Positions 46,901-61,900 of a DNA stretch of 64,000 bases are shown here, in pieces. Source of the stretch: Cymodocea nodosa (lineage: Eukaryota; Streptophyta; Magnoliopsida; Alismatales; Cymodoceaceae). The position numbers were made by a program, and so were the translations under genes. The stretch spans positions 7,894,001 through 7,958,000 of the forward strand of contig CM072335.1 of the NCBI GenBank assembly GCA_036874045.1, in the 5' to 3' direction. The notes beneath the pieces are model-generated. The model ran no database searches. It was not told the origin of the DNA and saw only the letters and a list, made by a program, of their open reading frames with translations. Within the stretch, counting starts at the first letter, position 1, and every line of letters starts with the position of its first letter.

Positions 46901-49900
46901 GCTAGCAAAAAGGAACATTAAGTAAATTGTTAATGAAGTTAAAAATCAGGCCTATAAAAAACTATATGATAATTTGAACACAAAACAAAGGGAAAATAAA
47001 ATATATATAAATTAGCTAAGGCAAGAGAAAGATTTGAGTCAAATGTATTAAGAATGAAGATGATAGAGTTTTAGTAAAAGAAAATCAAATAAACGATAGA
47101 TGTAAAATTTGGGTATCAATTCAAAGGATATACCATAAGAAACTCTTACATGCAAAATTTAAATATCAATGCAAAGGATAAAAACTATAATTGTTTTAGA
47201 AGAATTAGTAATTTAGAAGTAAAAGAAATTATTAAGAATATGAAATGAGAAAACTATTAGTCTAGAGGGTATTCCCATTAAAGTGTGGAACTACATGGGT
47301 AAAGTAAAGATTAAATGATTAACTAAGCATTTTAATATAATTTAAAGATAAAGGATGCTAGATGAATAGAGAAAGAGCTCTTTAATACCTATTTAAGAAT
47401 AAAAGAGACGTAAAATTTTAATAGTTATCATGATTTTAAGTTAATTAGGCTATGAAATTATAGGAAAGGATAATTGAGTAAAAGGGTTTGGGGTTTATCT
47501 AGTTTCTGAGGATAGACCACATTTGCTTAGTTTCCTATCTTGAATTGTATCTAATTGTTAATCTATTACCATTTGAAATATAGTTTTCAAATTACTACCT
47601 TTTGCAACTGGTTTTTTATGTCTCTTTATGTATTTGCTATGTTCAAGTTTATTGAGTTGTGATTAAGTTTGTTGCAAATTGGATACTCATCTTAAGGAGG
47701 AATGTGGGAATAAATAATGTATTAAAGTTATTTGTGTATTATGGATTTAGGCAAGGTTAGTGCTAGACAGAAATCGTCTAGGGGAAAGGAATTCACGTAG
47801 ATTCTATTTCTTAAGTGTTTAGTGCCAAACGAAAAGGATGAAAAGAAAACTCGTAAATTTTGTCTATATAAATTAATGTCTTTTCCATTTCCACTGACCC
47901 TTTCCGACCCCCCACCCCACCCTCACAAAAACCTGAGAATGCAAGCTTCCTCTTCCCGACTACTCGCAATCTCCATTGTACTTCTCCGAATGCAAACACC
48001 TTAGCAAGACATATGCTTCTCATATTACTAATCTCAACCTTGGTATTGACAAATGTCAACCTCGATAGACATCGACCTAAGTAGACCTCAACAGATCCAA
48101 TCAACCTCAACCTCAACAAATCCCCTTCTCAACTCAACCTTAGTGGATCTGGTCGACCTCTTTAATGATGTTGCAACTGTGGATGGTAGCAGCATCTCCT
48201 TAAGACCAATAGTAGCTTCCTCCAAACATCAACTGATCTATTGGTTTGTAACAGGTTTTTACTCAGTTGTTCATTAATCTGTTTGTTCAAGATGTTGGAT
48301 GATTCTATTTTATCTCTACTCATTGTTCATTATTAAAAATGCCTAAATGGGTTCTATTATGCTTGATCTGTTCCATTTGATCTTTGCTCAATTAGTGCTT
48401 GTATTTGTAAGTGAAAAAGCCTTGGTAAGTTTGGTATGTTTGTAATTGCCATAAAATTGATACTTGGATATGCAACCTCACTCATCAATAACTAATTGTA
48501 GTTCTTTCCTTGTCCCTGCATTTTTGTTCTTTCCTTGTCAAACATCAATCTACGTTTTTGTTCTTTCCTTATCCAATGAGATGAATTATATTCAGATTAT
48601 GATTTTGTTCATTTGAAAAGTATATTGGTTCACTCTAACTAGCATTCTAATTAACTTATCACAATTGCTACACACAAATCAAGCTAGTGGTGAGATGATG
48701 CAAAACAACAAAAATTGCAATTACACCATGAATCATAATCATATTCAGATTTTGATTTTGATGGACTTGATCTGAACATCTACTTTGACAATTGGAGAGC
48801 CATTGTGTTTCAGTAATGAGATTTGCTACTTTTAGTAATGAGATTTTTAATTGATTTAGCCATTGGAGAGCCACTATGTTTAACTTGTGCATGACAAATA
48901 TGTTTGAATCTCATATAAAATTGCTTGTGCAAGTAATTGTGAAGTTACGCTGTAGATTATTTTTATTTATTTTCTACAGTAAGATATGTACAACACCACA
49001 TAACTAAATTGTTTAGCTTTTTCATTATAAATGTTTCTATTGGTAGGTGGAGAAGAGAGAGCTGTAGAATTTATGGAAAGGGAAGGATTCTCTAGTTGTT
49101 AACAAGAGTGGTAATAGAGAATATAATGTCTATTTGCATTATTGATTTTTTTTGAGTGACAAGTGCATTATTGATTTTTTTGAGTGACAAGGGCATTATT
49201 GCATTTTTTCCTTTTGAGTTAAAGATTTATCAACTGTTTGTTGTCATGTTCTAAATGAAAGAGTACAAAAAAGAATTGGCAATTGATTTTTGACAAAACT
49301 CATCCTTAAGCCTGCATTTCTAATTCAAGCATAGATTCTTAGGACAGAGACACTTCTCACACTCAGTCCACTTTCTCACGAGTCATATGTATTTTGATTG
49401 CTACACTAACTGCCATAAAAAAGAGAGTAGTTTGACATGGTGACATTCACTAGAGATTGAAGAGGCCATGGTGTTCATAATCACGGTCAATCCTCTAGAG
49501 AGCAAAAATATCTAACAATGCGAATACCGTAAGAGGACTAACCTTTTGGTAACTACTACTTATGTATGTATTACCACTATTACCATTGAAATTGTTGTAA
49601 TTTTTGTCTTATGTCACTACTATAAGCAAGCTTAACCTTTACTGTCTTGTATATGTATCAATCAAAAGTTGTGTATGTGAAATGCATCATTTAGAAGTAT
49701 TGTAAAATTACTTTGTTGTTGATAATACATAATAATTATAGGGGTTGATATGCATCATATTAATATATTTTCACTAGTGAAGAAAAAGTTGGATTTCTAC
49801 CACTAACTTACAAACCTGATTTAGATTTCTAAAATCTTACAAGTTAGTATTCTTCATAATCTTACTAATGGTATCCTTTTATTTGTCTTTTATTTATATA

Positions 49901-52900
49901 ATTATGTACTACAAATTTAGAAATGTAGTACTGATTTAAATATGATATATAAATTGTTATCCTACTAACCATGTAATACTAAAATAATATTTCTTTTTAA
50001 CATAGATATGACTATTTCTAAGAGGACAAAAAATCTTAGTGGGTGTTTGTGCACCTAAAAAATGGTAGAAAATGTCAGAAAGGAAAATGGCGAAAAATTT
50101 TCTATCATTTTTGGGTGTTTATGCATCAAATGAGTTTCCAAAGAATTCCATCATTTTCCTACAATATATAAGAAAACTTTTCTTTCATTTTCCAACCTTT
50201 TAATCTCCAAAACTGATGTAAAATGAAAAAAAAGAAAATGTAAATTATCATAGAATATATTAGCAACATGTAATTTTGATATAAAAATTATTTATCTTTA
50301 GTAGAGATATGTGATATGTATTTTATACTGTAACTATTGTCACAAATGACTTTATCTTATATTATCTATGATAAATGTTGTTATTCTCTATCTTACAAAT
50401 ATTGACAAAAAATATTGAATTTAGTTATTTGATTAACTTAGATATCTCTTGATTTCACCAGAACATTACATTTATGTTGATTAATAATATTATTATTATA
50501 TATATGTATTTATATTTATTTAAATCGACCAAATCAAAAGTGTCTCAATTGAGTCTATAAAATATTTTACGATTATATTATTTTTTAGAAAATGACTGAA
50601 TTGCAAACATTTCGGTTTAACAAAGATTATATTATTTTTTTTATTATAATTATATCTATATGATTTTAAGAGATTAATTTAACTGAGTCTTCTCTTGATT
50701 TAACTAATAAGGTGAAAACCTTATATATTTTATTTTTAAAAGAAACAAACTCAGTTGAACTATTCATGTTTTGGTTTAAACCGATAATTATATATTATAT
50801 ATATATATATAACGTTCATTTTGTTCAACTAGTTTGATCGAAAATTTTTCAGTTAAACCAAAATTTTCATATAGCTTTCATTCCAATTATTATTTTTTCA
50901 TTGTTCGTGTGTATGTTCTTTTTTTTCCTTCAATCAAACTGACCAAAGTTTTTGATTTTTTTTATTTTTCCTTTGGTCTAACCAAAACTCAACTTCAGTC
51001 TAACCAAAGTTTTTTATTTTTTTCTTTAATCTAACCTAACCCAACTTCGATCCAACCAAAGTTTTTTTATTTTTTCATTAGTCTAATCGAAGCTTGACTT
51101 CGATCCAACCATATTTTTTTATTTTTTTATTAAATAGCTATGATTAATATTATTAAAATTATTTAATTCTTTTCTATTCGTTAGGTTAAAATCACTATAT
51201 TTATCATCAAATATACTATAAACTCTCAAAATTGCATCAAGAAACTCTCAAAAACTTGACGAAAAATCATTCAAAATCGCATCAAGAAACTTTCAAAAAC
51301 TCTACTGAAAACTTAACTTTCAAATGAGTTTAGTTTCACTTAGATAACTCAACAAACCTAGTTCGTTGAATTACTAGATAACTCAACAGACCTGACCAAA
51401 GGTCACTAAAGAAACTACTGTCCATGTCCTATATTAAACTATGACACTTTCTTACCATCTATCTACACCTAAAACACATCTAATACATTCATTCACCACT
51501 ATATACATAATCAAAATTCATTTCCATACATTTCTATGAATAAATAAAATAAAAGTAAAATGGTTAATTGAGTTAACCATGTACACAAACAACCTATATA
51601 CAGGTTTACAATATCAACAAGGCTCATCCATTTTCAAATATTTCAACATTTTTTTTCCGTTAAAATAACGTTTGTTTTTAACATTAATATTTGAAAATGG
51701 ATGAACCTTATTAATATTGTGAATACTTGTACATAAGTTGTTTGTGTACATAACTAACTTAATTAACTATTTTACTTTCATTTCATTTATTCATATAAAT
51801 GTATGAAAATAAATTTTAATTGTGTACATAGTGGCTTGGCCCAACCTGAATCGACCTGTGGATTGATTTTCTAATATATTATAGTTTGGCTTAACCCAAC
51901 ATGGAAAATCAGGTTGAATCGAGTCAACCTATTATAGGCCGACCTATAATGGCCCGACCCAATTAACAACTCTAAGCAACAAGAAAAGCCACATGACACA
52001 ACACTATAATTAAAAATAAATAAATAAATTTTTTATGAAACGAACCCAAATTTGAATATTAGGCAAATTACATATTCTACTAGAGTACTCTACTCATGCT
52101 TTCCGTATTGATGAATAAAGGGATATAGTTAGGTATGTCAAATATACTAAAACTTGATTTACATGCTGATTAAAATTACGTAGTTCAATATTGGCATATG
52201 CTCCATGAGTGTAAAGCTTCGAAGAGCCTTATATTTCATATACTCTTAAAATAATAGACAATATTCTTTTAAACAATTAATATTATGTGTGTGTGTGATG
52301 ATCAATAGTCTACCATAACATATATACAATTGAACGATGAATGCTGGAAGATATACCCTATATGTCACAATTTAATTTGTTAGCATTTTAACTTGATTTG
52401 AATGTAAATGCGATATGTATTTTATGTTGTAACTATTATCATAAATGACTCTATCTTGTATTATCTATGACAAATTTTGTTATTCTCTGTCTTGCAAATA
52501 TAGACAAAAAATATTGAATTTAATTAGTCTTCAATAAAATATTTTCTAATTTGTGAATAAACATATATATTTTACATTCTGTAATTTTTCATCATTTTCT
52601 GTTTTACGCATAAATACATTGATTTTCTACTGACTTTCCATTGCATTCTATTATTTTCCTTTCCATCATTTTCTATAATATTTCGTCATTTTCTTTTCAC
52701 CATTTTCCAGTACACAAGTGCCTCTTTAGAAGATGAAGTTATATAAGTTGAAAAGCTAAATCAAATGTCCTTTTTTTAGATATATTGATTGAGATATTAA
52801 ATGAAAGGAACAAAAAAACTTATGATAGAAAAACAAAAGACAGCACCTAAGATAAAGTAACAGAGAAATATAACAAAAGAAACAAAAATATCACTAAGAA

Positions 52901-55900
52901 AAATGTAAAAAGTCATATTAAGACTTGACGACAAATATATCACAATTATTCAAAAATTACAAAACAATATGGATGGAGGTTGAAACTTTATATAAGGACA
53001 TACTAACATAAATGGTGAAATAGGAAAGGAGTTTGTAAAAACTAGATTTCCTATGTCCTATTTTACATATGTTAGACTTTTTAAAAAGTCATTTTTTACT
53101 AGAACTTTTTCTTTTTATAATCACATTCAAAGTGCGAAGGTTACAAAAGAAAATCATATCTCATTTATGAACAATTGAAGACAATATGACTAATAAAAAT
53201 ATTATTAGACAAAATACTAATAACATCTTAGATGAAATAAAGTATCTCACACTCAAGATGCAAACTTCAACACTCCTAATAACACTCAAGCAATAATGGA
53301 CAGAAATTCTGATTTACTACATAATTCAGAAAATAATACACAAGTTTCATATGAGAGAAAAAAAAGAAAGTGACTATGACCTCGTGTAATTCCAACAAAT
53401 TATTGTAGAATCTTTTAAATATGCAATAACTATTATTATGCATATGTATAAAACAAATATTGCTAACACAAGTGTACATAATGAGTATTTAAAAGAGATG
53501 ATTTCTATATAAAAGAGTATGATTGATGTTTAACAGAGGATGTTAGTGTGCACATTAAAGTCCACACATTGCTTAGACAAAGTATTGCAATGTTCCTTGG
53601 GATTAAAGGTCTTCCTACCATTAAGCAATATAAAACTATAGAGTTATTTCAAAAGCCAAAAATGAGTCAAGTATTCTTAAGTCTACCAAAAAAAATACAT
53701 GGAAGGTTAAAGTTTCACCTAAGATAGAATATTTGTGTAGACTGAATGTTTAAATTTTCTGATGTTATATGTTTGTGTAGGCATATTATTTAAACATTAT
53801 GATGCTATATTTTGTGTAAAGATAGTATTATGTTATGTTTAAGAGAATGTGGAATAACTTTCTGTTATTTGCTTATTACTCGAATGTGGAATAAATTTAT
53901 ATTATATGTTTGTGCACTAATTATTGCATTATTTGGCATATTTGTATAGAATGAATTTGTGTTATATATTTGTGTGTAAAATTTGTTCCATTTTGATGGA
54001 ATATATTATGATAACTTGTTAATTTTCTTGTTTGTACATTCTGGTAAGTGAAGATGAATTCCAATGAAAAGTTTCACAATTTTGTCAATAGCGTATTGAT
54101 GTTAATTGATGATGAAGAAAAAGAAATTAAAAGGAAGCGAAGACATCTACCTTTTTTTATAGAATTTCTTAACAGAGATTACAAATATGTTACTTTCAAA
54201 TAATACAAATCGTATTTATAATAGAAAATGAGCAGATTATATAATAAGATTATTAAATCTGTCAAAATCACATCAAACTTATAATTGTTGAAAGATTTAT
54301 AAAATGAGTCAAGATATTTTTTATAGTTTTTGTAATTTAATGAGAAATAATAAGAAATACCAACAATATCAATGTTGAAGAAAAATTTATCATATTTCTT
54401 GCCATAGTTTAAGCAAAATCAATAGTATAGAGTAACTACAAAGCGACTTAATCATTTAATTTGGACAATTAATAAATACTTAATGAAGTGTTGAATGCTA
54501 TATTACATATTATAGCTAAATCATGTACTTACAATAACATTTTCATCATCAACATCGAGTCAATCTAAATGTGTATCTATATTTTAAGGTACTTATTTAT
54601 GTTAGTATTTTTCTTATTTTATAAGTTATTTTTAATGTTTACAAGATTACATTGATATTATTGATGGTACACATCAAAACAATAATTTATAACAAAAAAT
54701 AATAAGATTTAAGAATAGAAAAAGAGAATTGTCTCAAAATGTTATGACATGTAATTTCAACATGAAATTTACATATATTTTAAGTAGTTAGGAAGAATCA
54801 ACAATTGATGCTTATGTCTTACAAGATGTGATATGTAAACCTCATGACTTTTAAGTTCCATTAAGGAAATGTCTCACATATATTTAAGAGTTATAATTAC
54901 ATTATTACACTATTATCAATTTATATGTAGATAAGTTTTACTTGGTAGATACTAAATATCCCAATCAATTAAAATTTATTTGTCTATTTCGAGGCATACA
55001 ATATTATTTATCTAATTATCTTAATGATAAACTTCCTAGTAATGTTGTAGAAAATTTTAACTATAAACATTCATAACTAAGGATAGTGATTAAACATATA
55101 TTTGGAGTTGTCAAGCATCGTTTTTTAATATTATAGAGTCACATGCCATATCTATATAAAACACAAGTTAAGATTGTCATCATATGTTTTTTACTTCATA
55201 ATTTTATTCATAAGATTGATAGAAAAGATTTACTTAATGAACTTTAAGATAAGTTAAAAGAATTAAATATTATAGATGATATATAACAAACGGGAGAAGT
55301 ACATTCGAAAACAAATACATAAGTTGAAGTGAGTTAAGAATAAAAAAAAATTAACAAATAAAATGTGTGAAGATATGATGATGGTAATGTAGGATAGAAA
55401 GACTATTAGATATTATGTTTCAAATTTTTAAAATGATTTCCTAAAAGATGTTTTTGTACTTTTGAATAAATTTTATACCTTAGAACAATGTGTGATATGT
55501 ATAACTTTTATTTCAATAATATTGTTTTAATTTTGAGATTTCAAAATGAATACCAATGTATCAAACATTCCATTTTTGTACATTCTATTTTCAATCAACA
55601 CTAACCCTTCCTAGCAATTTTGACTTTCCAACACATACACTAAGTGGGGGATTATGCAATCGGGATCTGACAGAAAGGAATTCATTTTCCGTCAAATTCT
55701 AATTAGGGCCTATTTGTGCACAGACAAAAAATGAATTTCATCTCCAATTGAACATTGGTAGGTTTTGTGCATACTAAATTTGGTGAAATTGAAAATTTTT
55801 TCTACTAAATTCCAAGTCATGAGGTGTTTGTGCACTTTAAAATTCATTTTCCTTAAGAAAATGAATTCCAAAATAGTGTAAAAGTTGGGAAAATGAATTC

Positions 55901-58900
55901 CCAACCCAAGAGGTGTGAATTCATTTTCCCAACCAACCTTGCAAGTGCCTGATGCCTCCTCCTACTTGCATCTTCTACCTCCTAGCCCAACGTCCAATCA
56001 CATCTTCTGCCTCCCAACCCAACATTCACCTCCCAACCTTCCAGTCGAGCTTCTCCAATAGATTGTCAATAGTCAATGCTCCTCTAGTTGACGCTCCTCT
56101 GTCCATGTCCACTTGTTGAATCACAACAACTTATCACAACAACTTATGACAAGTACAATAAAGGATGTGAGTGTATCACTTATAAATTACTTTAGTGAAG
56201 ATATAGAAGAAAAGACAAGGAAAATGGTAAACAAAGAGCGTATGACACAAGTCAAAAACATAATATTGATCCAAAATGAGAAGATAGCTCTCACAAAATG
56301 TATGCAACAAGAGAAGATGACTATTGTATAACGTATAGAACAAGAGAAGATGGCTTTCATAGAACATATAGAAGAGAGGAAGATGGCTATTACACAATCC
56401 ATAGAACAAGAGAAGATGGTTGTTGAAGAAAGAAATTGGCCTACATAAAGAGAAAGATGAAATTCTTAGAGAAAAAAGAGTGTGAAGAAGATGTTATCAC
56501 TATATTACTCACTTTCAAAACTTATAAAAAAAGAAAAATATAAGATAATGCAATTATTAGAGATAGAATCAATTTAAGCATCTACAACCAAACATGAAAA
56601 CTTCATGACTGAAGTTTAATTTAAAATGATATACTTTTGTCGTATGAACTATCTTTTATAATGGACATGTTTGAATTTTATTCTACCTATGTTATTTTTA
56701 AATGTTATAAACAAATGTTGTTAACATTTTTTTAATGTATGTGCATCGTATTTTTTTGATTTCAAGATTGCTTCAATTGTTTTACTTATTTAGTAATTAT
56801 TATGATAAATACAAATGCAAACATTAGAATTTATTAAGACCTCAATGTCCATTATTGATGACGACAAAGAAGAAAGAAAGAAAAGAAGAAAAGTTATATT
56901 GGCAACATGACAATTTCTTTGTAAAGTAACTGTCAATGGGATTGAACCATCTACCACTCGCATATACAATAGGGAAGAAACAAAATATATACAAAGATTA
57001 TTAAATCCACCATTACTATATCAAGCATATAATTGCAGAAAAATTTATCGAATGAGTCAAAATATTTTCTTACAAATTTGTAGCTTATTAAGAAATACAA
57101 AAGTAATATTTGATAGAAGTATGACTATATAAGAGAAACTTGATATTTTTTAACAACAGTTAAACAAAATCAAAAATATAGAGTAACTAGAGAGTGTTTT
57201 CATCACTCAGCATGGACTATTAGTACATGTTTCAATGAAATGGTAAATGTTATATTAAAAATAGGTGATATGCTTTTAGTTAAACATGAAGTTACTATAC
57301 ACATTCAAATTCAAAATGACAACAATGTTTATCCATACTTCAAGATACGCACTTCAACCTTTAATTTACATATTCTTATTTGATGTTATTCATTTATATA
57401 TTAATTGTATTTATTTTTAGTATGAGTAGGATTGTATAAGTGTTATTGATGGTACACACATTAAGGGGGTGTTTGTGCACCTAGAAAACGTCAGAAAGGA
57501 AAATGGCAGAAAATTTTTCATCATTTTTTAGGTGTTTGTGCACCAAATGATTTTCCATCATTTTCCACCATTTTCCATTGGTATATAAGAAAAATTTTCT
57601 TTCATTTTCTGACCTTCTAATCTCTGAAACTAATGGAAAATGAAGAAAAAGAAAATATAAATTATCATAAAATATATTAACAACATGCAATTTTGATATA
57701 GAAATTATGTCTTTAATAGATGAGAATTTATATTATGAGAGACATGTAGAATAATAAAGATGTGTAAAATGTATTTTATATTGTAACAATTATCATAAAT
57801 GACTTTATCTTATATTATCTATAACAAATTTTGTTATTCTCTATCTTACAGATAAATACAAAAAATATTTAATTTATTAATTTCAATATTTTTATTTTTG
57901 TAAATAAACATATATAATTTATATTTTATAATTTTTCATCATTTTTTATTCTATGCACAAATACACATTTCAAATTCCATCATTTTCTGTTCTGTGCACA
58001 AACACCTTAATTTTGTACTAATTTTCCGTTACTTTCTGTCATTTTCCTTTCCATCATTTTCTGTGATATTCCGTCATTTTCTTTTCACCATTTTCCAATG
58101 TACAAACACCTCCTAAAGCTACAATTTATGGAAAGGAGAATGTTTGATTTAGGAATAGAAAATGTGAATTGTCACAAAACACATTGACTGCATACAATTT
58201 TGATATGAAATTTATCTATGTTCTTAGTAGGTGAGAAGGTTTGATTGCTGATACTCGATTCTTTCAAGATGCGACAACTCAATGCAATGATTTGCAAGTG
58301 CCACGAGGTATAGTATTTATGATCTACCTTTATTTCACTTGACAAATTAAAATTGAACTTATTTTAAAGGATGTTCAAATACATGTAGGTAAATTTTACT
58401 TAGTTAATGTTGGATTTCCAAATAGATTTGAGTTTATATGTCTATTTTGAGGTGTTTGATATCACTTGTCAAAATATGAAGGGAGTCCACAACCAAGTAA
58501 TGTAATGGAGAACTTCAACTATAAACATTTGCAGTTAAGGACAGTGATTGAGCATACGTTTGGAGTAGTTAAACATTATTTTGTAATATTACGAGGATAT
58601 ATGTCATTCTCTTTTACAACTCAAGTAAAAATAGTACTAGCATGTTTTTTAATCTACAATTTCATTCGTAAAGTAAATAGAACAAACTTATGTTAATATT
58701 TAAGACTTTACAAATGTAGAAGAACAATATAAAATAGTTAACACTATTAAAAACAACACTCAAAAGCAAAGGAAAGAAATTGCATATAAATTTCATAAAA
58801 ATATCATGAATACAATGTGGGATGGTCATGAATAAGAGAATTGCAAACATCACAATGAACATATTTATTGTAATTTACATTTTGTTGTTTGAAATAGAAA

Positions 58901-61900
58901 ATAGACTTTGATAATGTAATTTATTTTTTGTTGTTTCAAACCTGTAGTACAACTAAGATCTTATATTTTTTGTAATTTTTGATTTAAGTGGAATACATAG
59001 ATAATCTAATTTTATATGGAATATATGGATGATCTAAATAGAATAATGACATAATTAATTGATAAATGATATATAAATGTTTAATTTAATAATAAGTTAA
59101 TTGATTAATGTAAGTAATTAATTCCTTAATTAATTGATTAATGTAAGTAATTAATTCCTTAATTAATTACATTTTCACTAATTACTTCAATTCATTACTT
59201 AACTTCATTAAAAATCAATTCTATCATGTGCATAAATACTTGAATTTCAATTTCCACAAAATTCCTAAACGTGCACAAACACTTGAATTTCGAATTCTTT
59301 CCATCAAATTCCATAGAATTCAAATTCCGTCAGAATTCAAATTTTGAGTGTACAAATAGACCATTTGGGAAAAGAATTTCTCAAAGTCCTAAGCTCAAAA
59401 TCCTTTGGAATTCAAACATATATTAATGATTTTAACTAAGATCTTATTTTTTTGTGATGGCATGATAATCCTATTTTACAATTTCAACTAAGATCTACTT
59501 TTGAATTTTTTAATCTCAAGAATAATCATGAAATACATTGATGTAGATATATACTTATATTTTGGCATATACTTGGTTTTGATAAATGAAATATATTTAA
59601 TTAATTGATAAATGATATATAAAGATCTAATTTTATAACATCTTAATTGATTAATGTAAATGATTAATTCATTGATTAATTATATTTTGACTAATTACTT
59701 CAATTCATTAATTAAGAACTTCATTAAAAATGAATTCTATTCAATTCTATTATATGCACAAACATCTGAATTTCAATTTTCGTGAAATTCTTGAACGTGC
59801 ACAAACACTTGAATTTTGAATTTAATTTCTGTCAAATTCTATCAGATTCAATTTTGAGTGCACAAACATGCCATAAATACTTTTCTTTTCTTGACTTTTT
59901 GACCATTCTAGACTTTCTTTTTTTTTCTATGTACACTAACAAACCCTTAAGCTTACATTAGTTAAGTCATGTTTATATTTTTTATGTAACCTGTATATAT
60001 AAAAGTCTTATCTTTACTATAGAATCATTCTACTTCTACCTATCTCTTATGTTTTCACAAATATAATATATAATGAAAAAAATATATTACAATAATATAT
60101 TATGTTGTTTATAAATTTAATTTATAAGTATTATATTATATAAAATATTTATATTTGTAAAGCCTATTACAACATAAAATATATCATATAATAACTTAAA
60201 GGGTATTATAATCATTTTACAAAAACATTGCTTAAAAATACTACAACCAAACACTACCACTCCTTATTCAAAAATGTTCAAAAACATTAACTTTAAAACA
60301 CTACATAAAAATGCAGATTATCCAAAAATGCTAACAAAATGACAAATCAAACACCCAAGAAAGGAAGAAATTAATTCCTTGCATTACCTTTAATTGATAA
60401 ATCTTTATTACCTATTGTTGTGCTAGTTTCCCCACTCACATTGTGATAAAACCCTACTTCAAGCTTAGGCTTTTGACTTTAGGCTTCATATTTGGAGATA
60501 TCGATTTCTTTTCTATTTTAATAACAACAAACTACTACTAATTATTGGTAAGAACTGTTGATAAGTTTGCTATAGTAGCATAATTTATGATGACAATATA
60601 TATAAAGTGGTAGTTTATCAACATACCTTACCAATGGCACCAAGGACAATAGTTGTATCAGAACAGCCATAAATAGTTGCATATCTCAAAGGTGCTAGAA
60701 TGTAAATAATTGAGTCATGGCAATTCAAAACCTACAAAAATTAACAATAGACAACAAAAAATATGATAAGGAAAAAACCAGCTCAAAACACATCTGAAAC
60801 ACTAGCTATCATTGGTATCAATCATCAAACTGATCTGGGAAGCTCACAAGCAAGATCATCTCATAATATCTTGTTTGTAAGAGGTAATATATCAATGTAT
60901 GAGAAGTGTAATTTACAAGAAATTTTACTAAAAAGTGAAATTTACAAAACAAGTCACTTATTTCAAAATTTTAAAAATAGGATCACCTTTTATCATGGAA
61001 TTAAACATCAAAAACTATGTCAACAGATGTTACAAAATTATGATATGTTAGCATTTTGAATTGTTGAAAGACATCAAAAACTATGTCAACATGGTAATTT
61101 GTTAACCAAAAGTGATTTTCTTTATCATATTTCCATCACTAGGACTTCAACATTACAAAATTTTATAGACACATGTCATTTTTTAAACTTACAAAGTCTA
61201 ATACAAAAACTAAGTTCAATTCCTTGCTTGTTATATGCTGTATAAGTACTTATAATAATGATACATTAGAATTTGTGATTTCATACATTAGATGTAATGC
61301 ATTAATATTTACGATATGAACTTATAGCATTTATGATATAATGTCCTATCATTTTAAAAGGTTCATATCACAAATGCTAATATATCACATCATAAATATT
61401 AATACATTATATCACAAATACTAACACATCATATTATAAATGCTAATGTATCATATCATAAGCGTTTATGCATCATATCACAAGTGACCCTGTTTTGTAA
61501 ATTTTGAAATAAGTAATCTTATTTTGTAAATTCCATTTATTGGTAAAATTTTCTTGAAAATTACACATGTATGATACACTTTAAAGGCTTATAATGTAAA
61601 GAAGAGTAGAAGACACCATATTTAAGATTATAGCAATAGCTATTAGAACAAGTAGCCTACACTATCATGAGTCATTGTGGTGTTTCCTCACCTTTACAGA
61701 ACCTCCTTTGATATCACTATCCTGTTTGACAATAGATGCTTTAGAGACACCCTCAACAAAAGTCAAGTTCCTAGAACACATAGCATTACTCCCAAGTGGT
61801 AATGAACCACTTTGACCTTTTGTATGATTGGTGCAAGCATCAGCCATGCTTACATCCATATCTAGAGCCGTAGGTGGGCCATTTTCCTTTGCTGATACCT

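Larger units (their letters stand above)
50039..52725. mobile_element. Non-autonomous PIF/Harbinger-like element H1 with internal insertion
   Basis: TTA target copies lie at 50036-50038 and 52726-52728. The left end GTGGGTGTTTGTGCACC and the right end (reversed) AGAGGCACTTGTGTAC are imperfect inverted repeats like those of H2. Subterminal TTTTCTTTTCACCATTTTCC is shared with H2. About 2 kb of extra sequence lies inside, and a segment of about 120 bp (50300-50430) recurs at 52400-52520. Confidence 0.65.
55706..59363 (+). mobile_element. PIF/Harbinger-like element K (ends approximate)
   Basis: The left end TTA/GGGCCTATTTGTGCAC (55703) and the right end, reversed TGGTCTATTTGTACAC (59363), are imperfect inverted repeats with shared TTCAAATT-type subterminal sequence. 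The right target word is TTT instead of TTA. A second right-end-like copy (GTGCACAAACATGCC) is at 59858-59872. K carries a coiled-coil ORF and a transposase gene that is itself interrupted by H2. Confidence 0.6.
44960..60626 (-). other. 15.7-kb TBCCD1 intron
   Basis: It is bounded by GT at 60626 and AG at 44960 on the minus strand. It holds a LINE fragment, Copia scraps and a cluster of Harbinger elements. No host exon was found in it. Confidence 0.85.
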
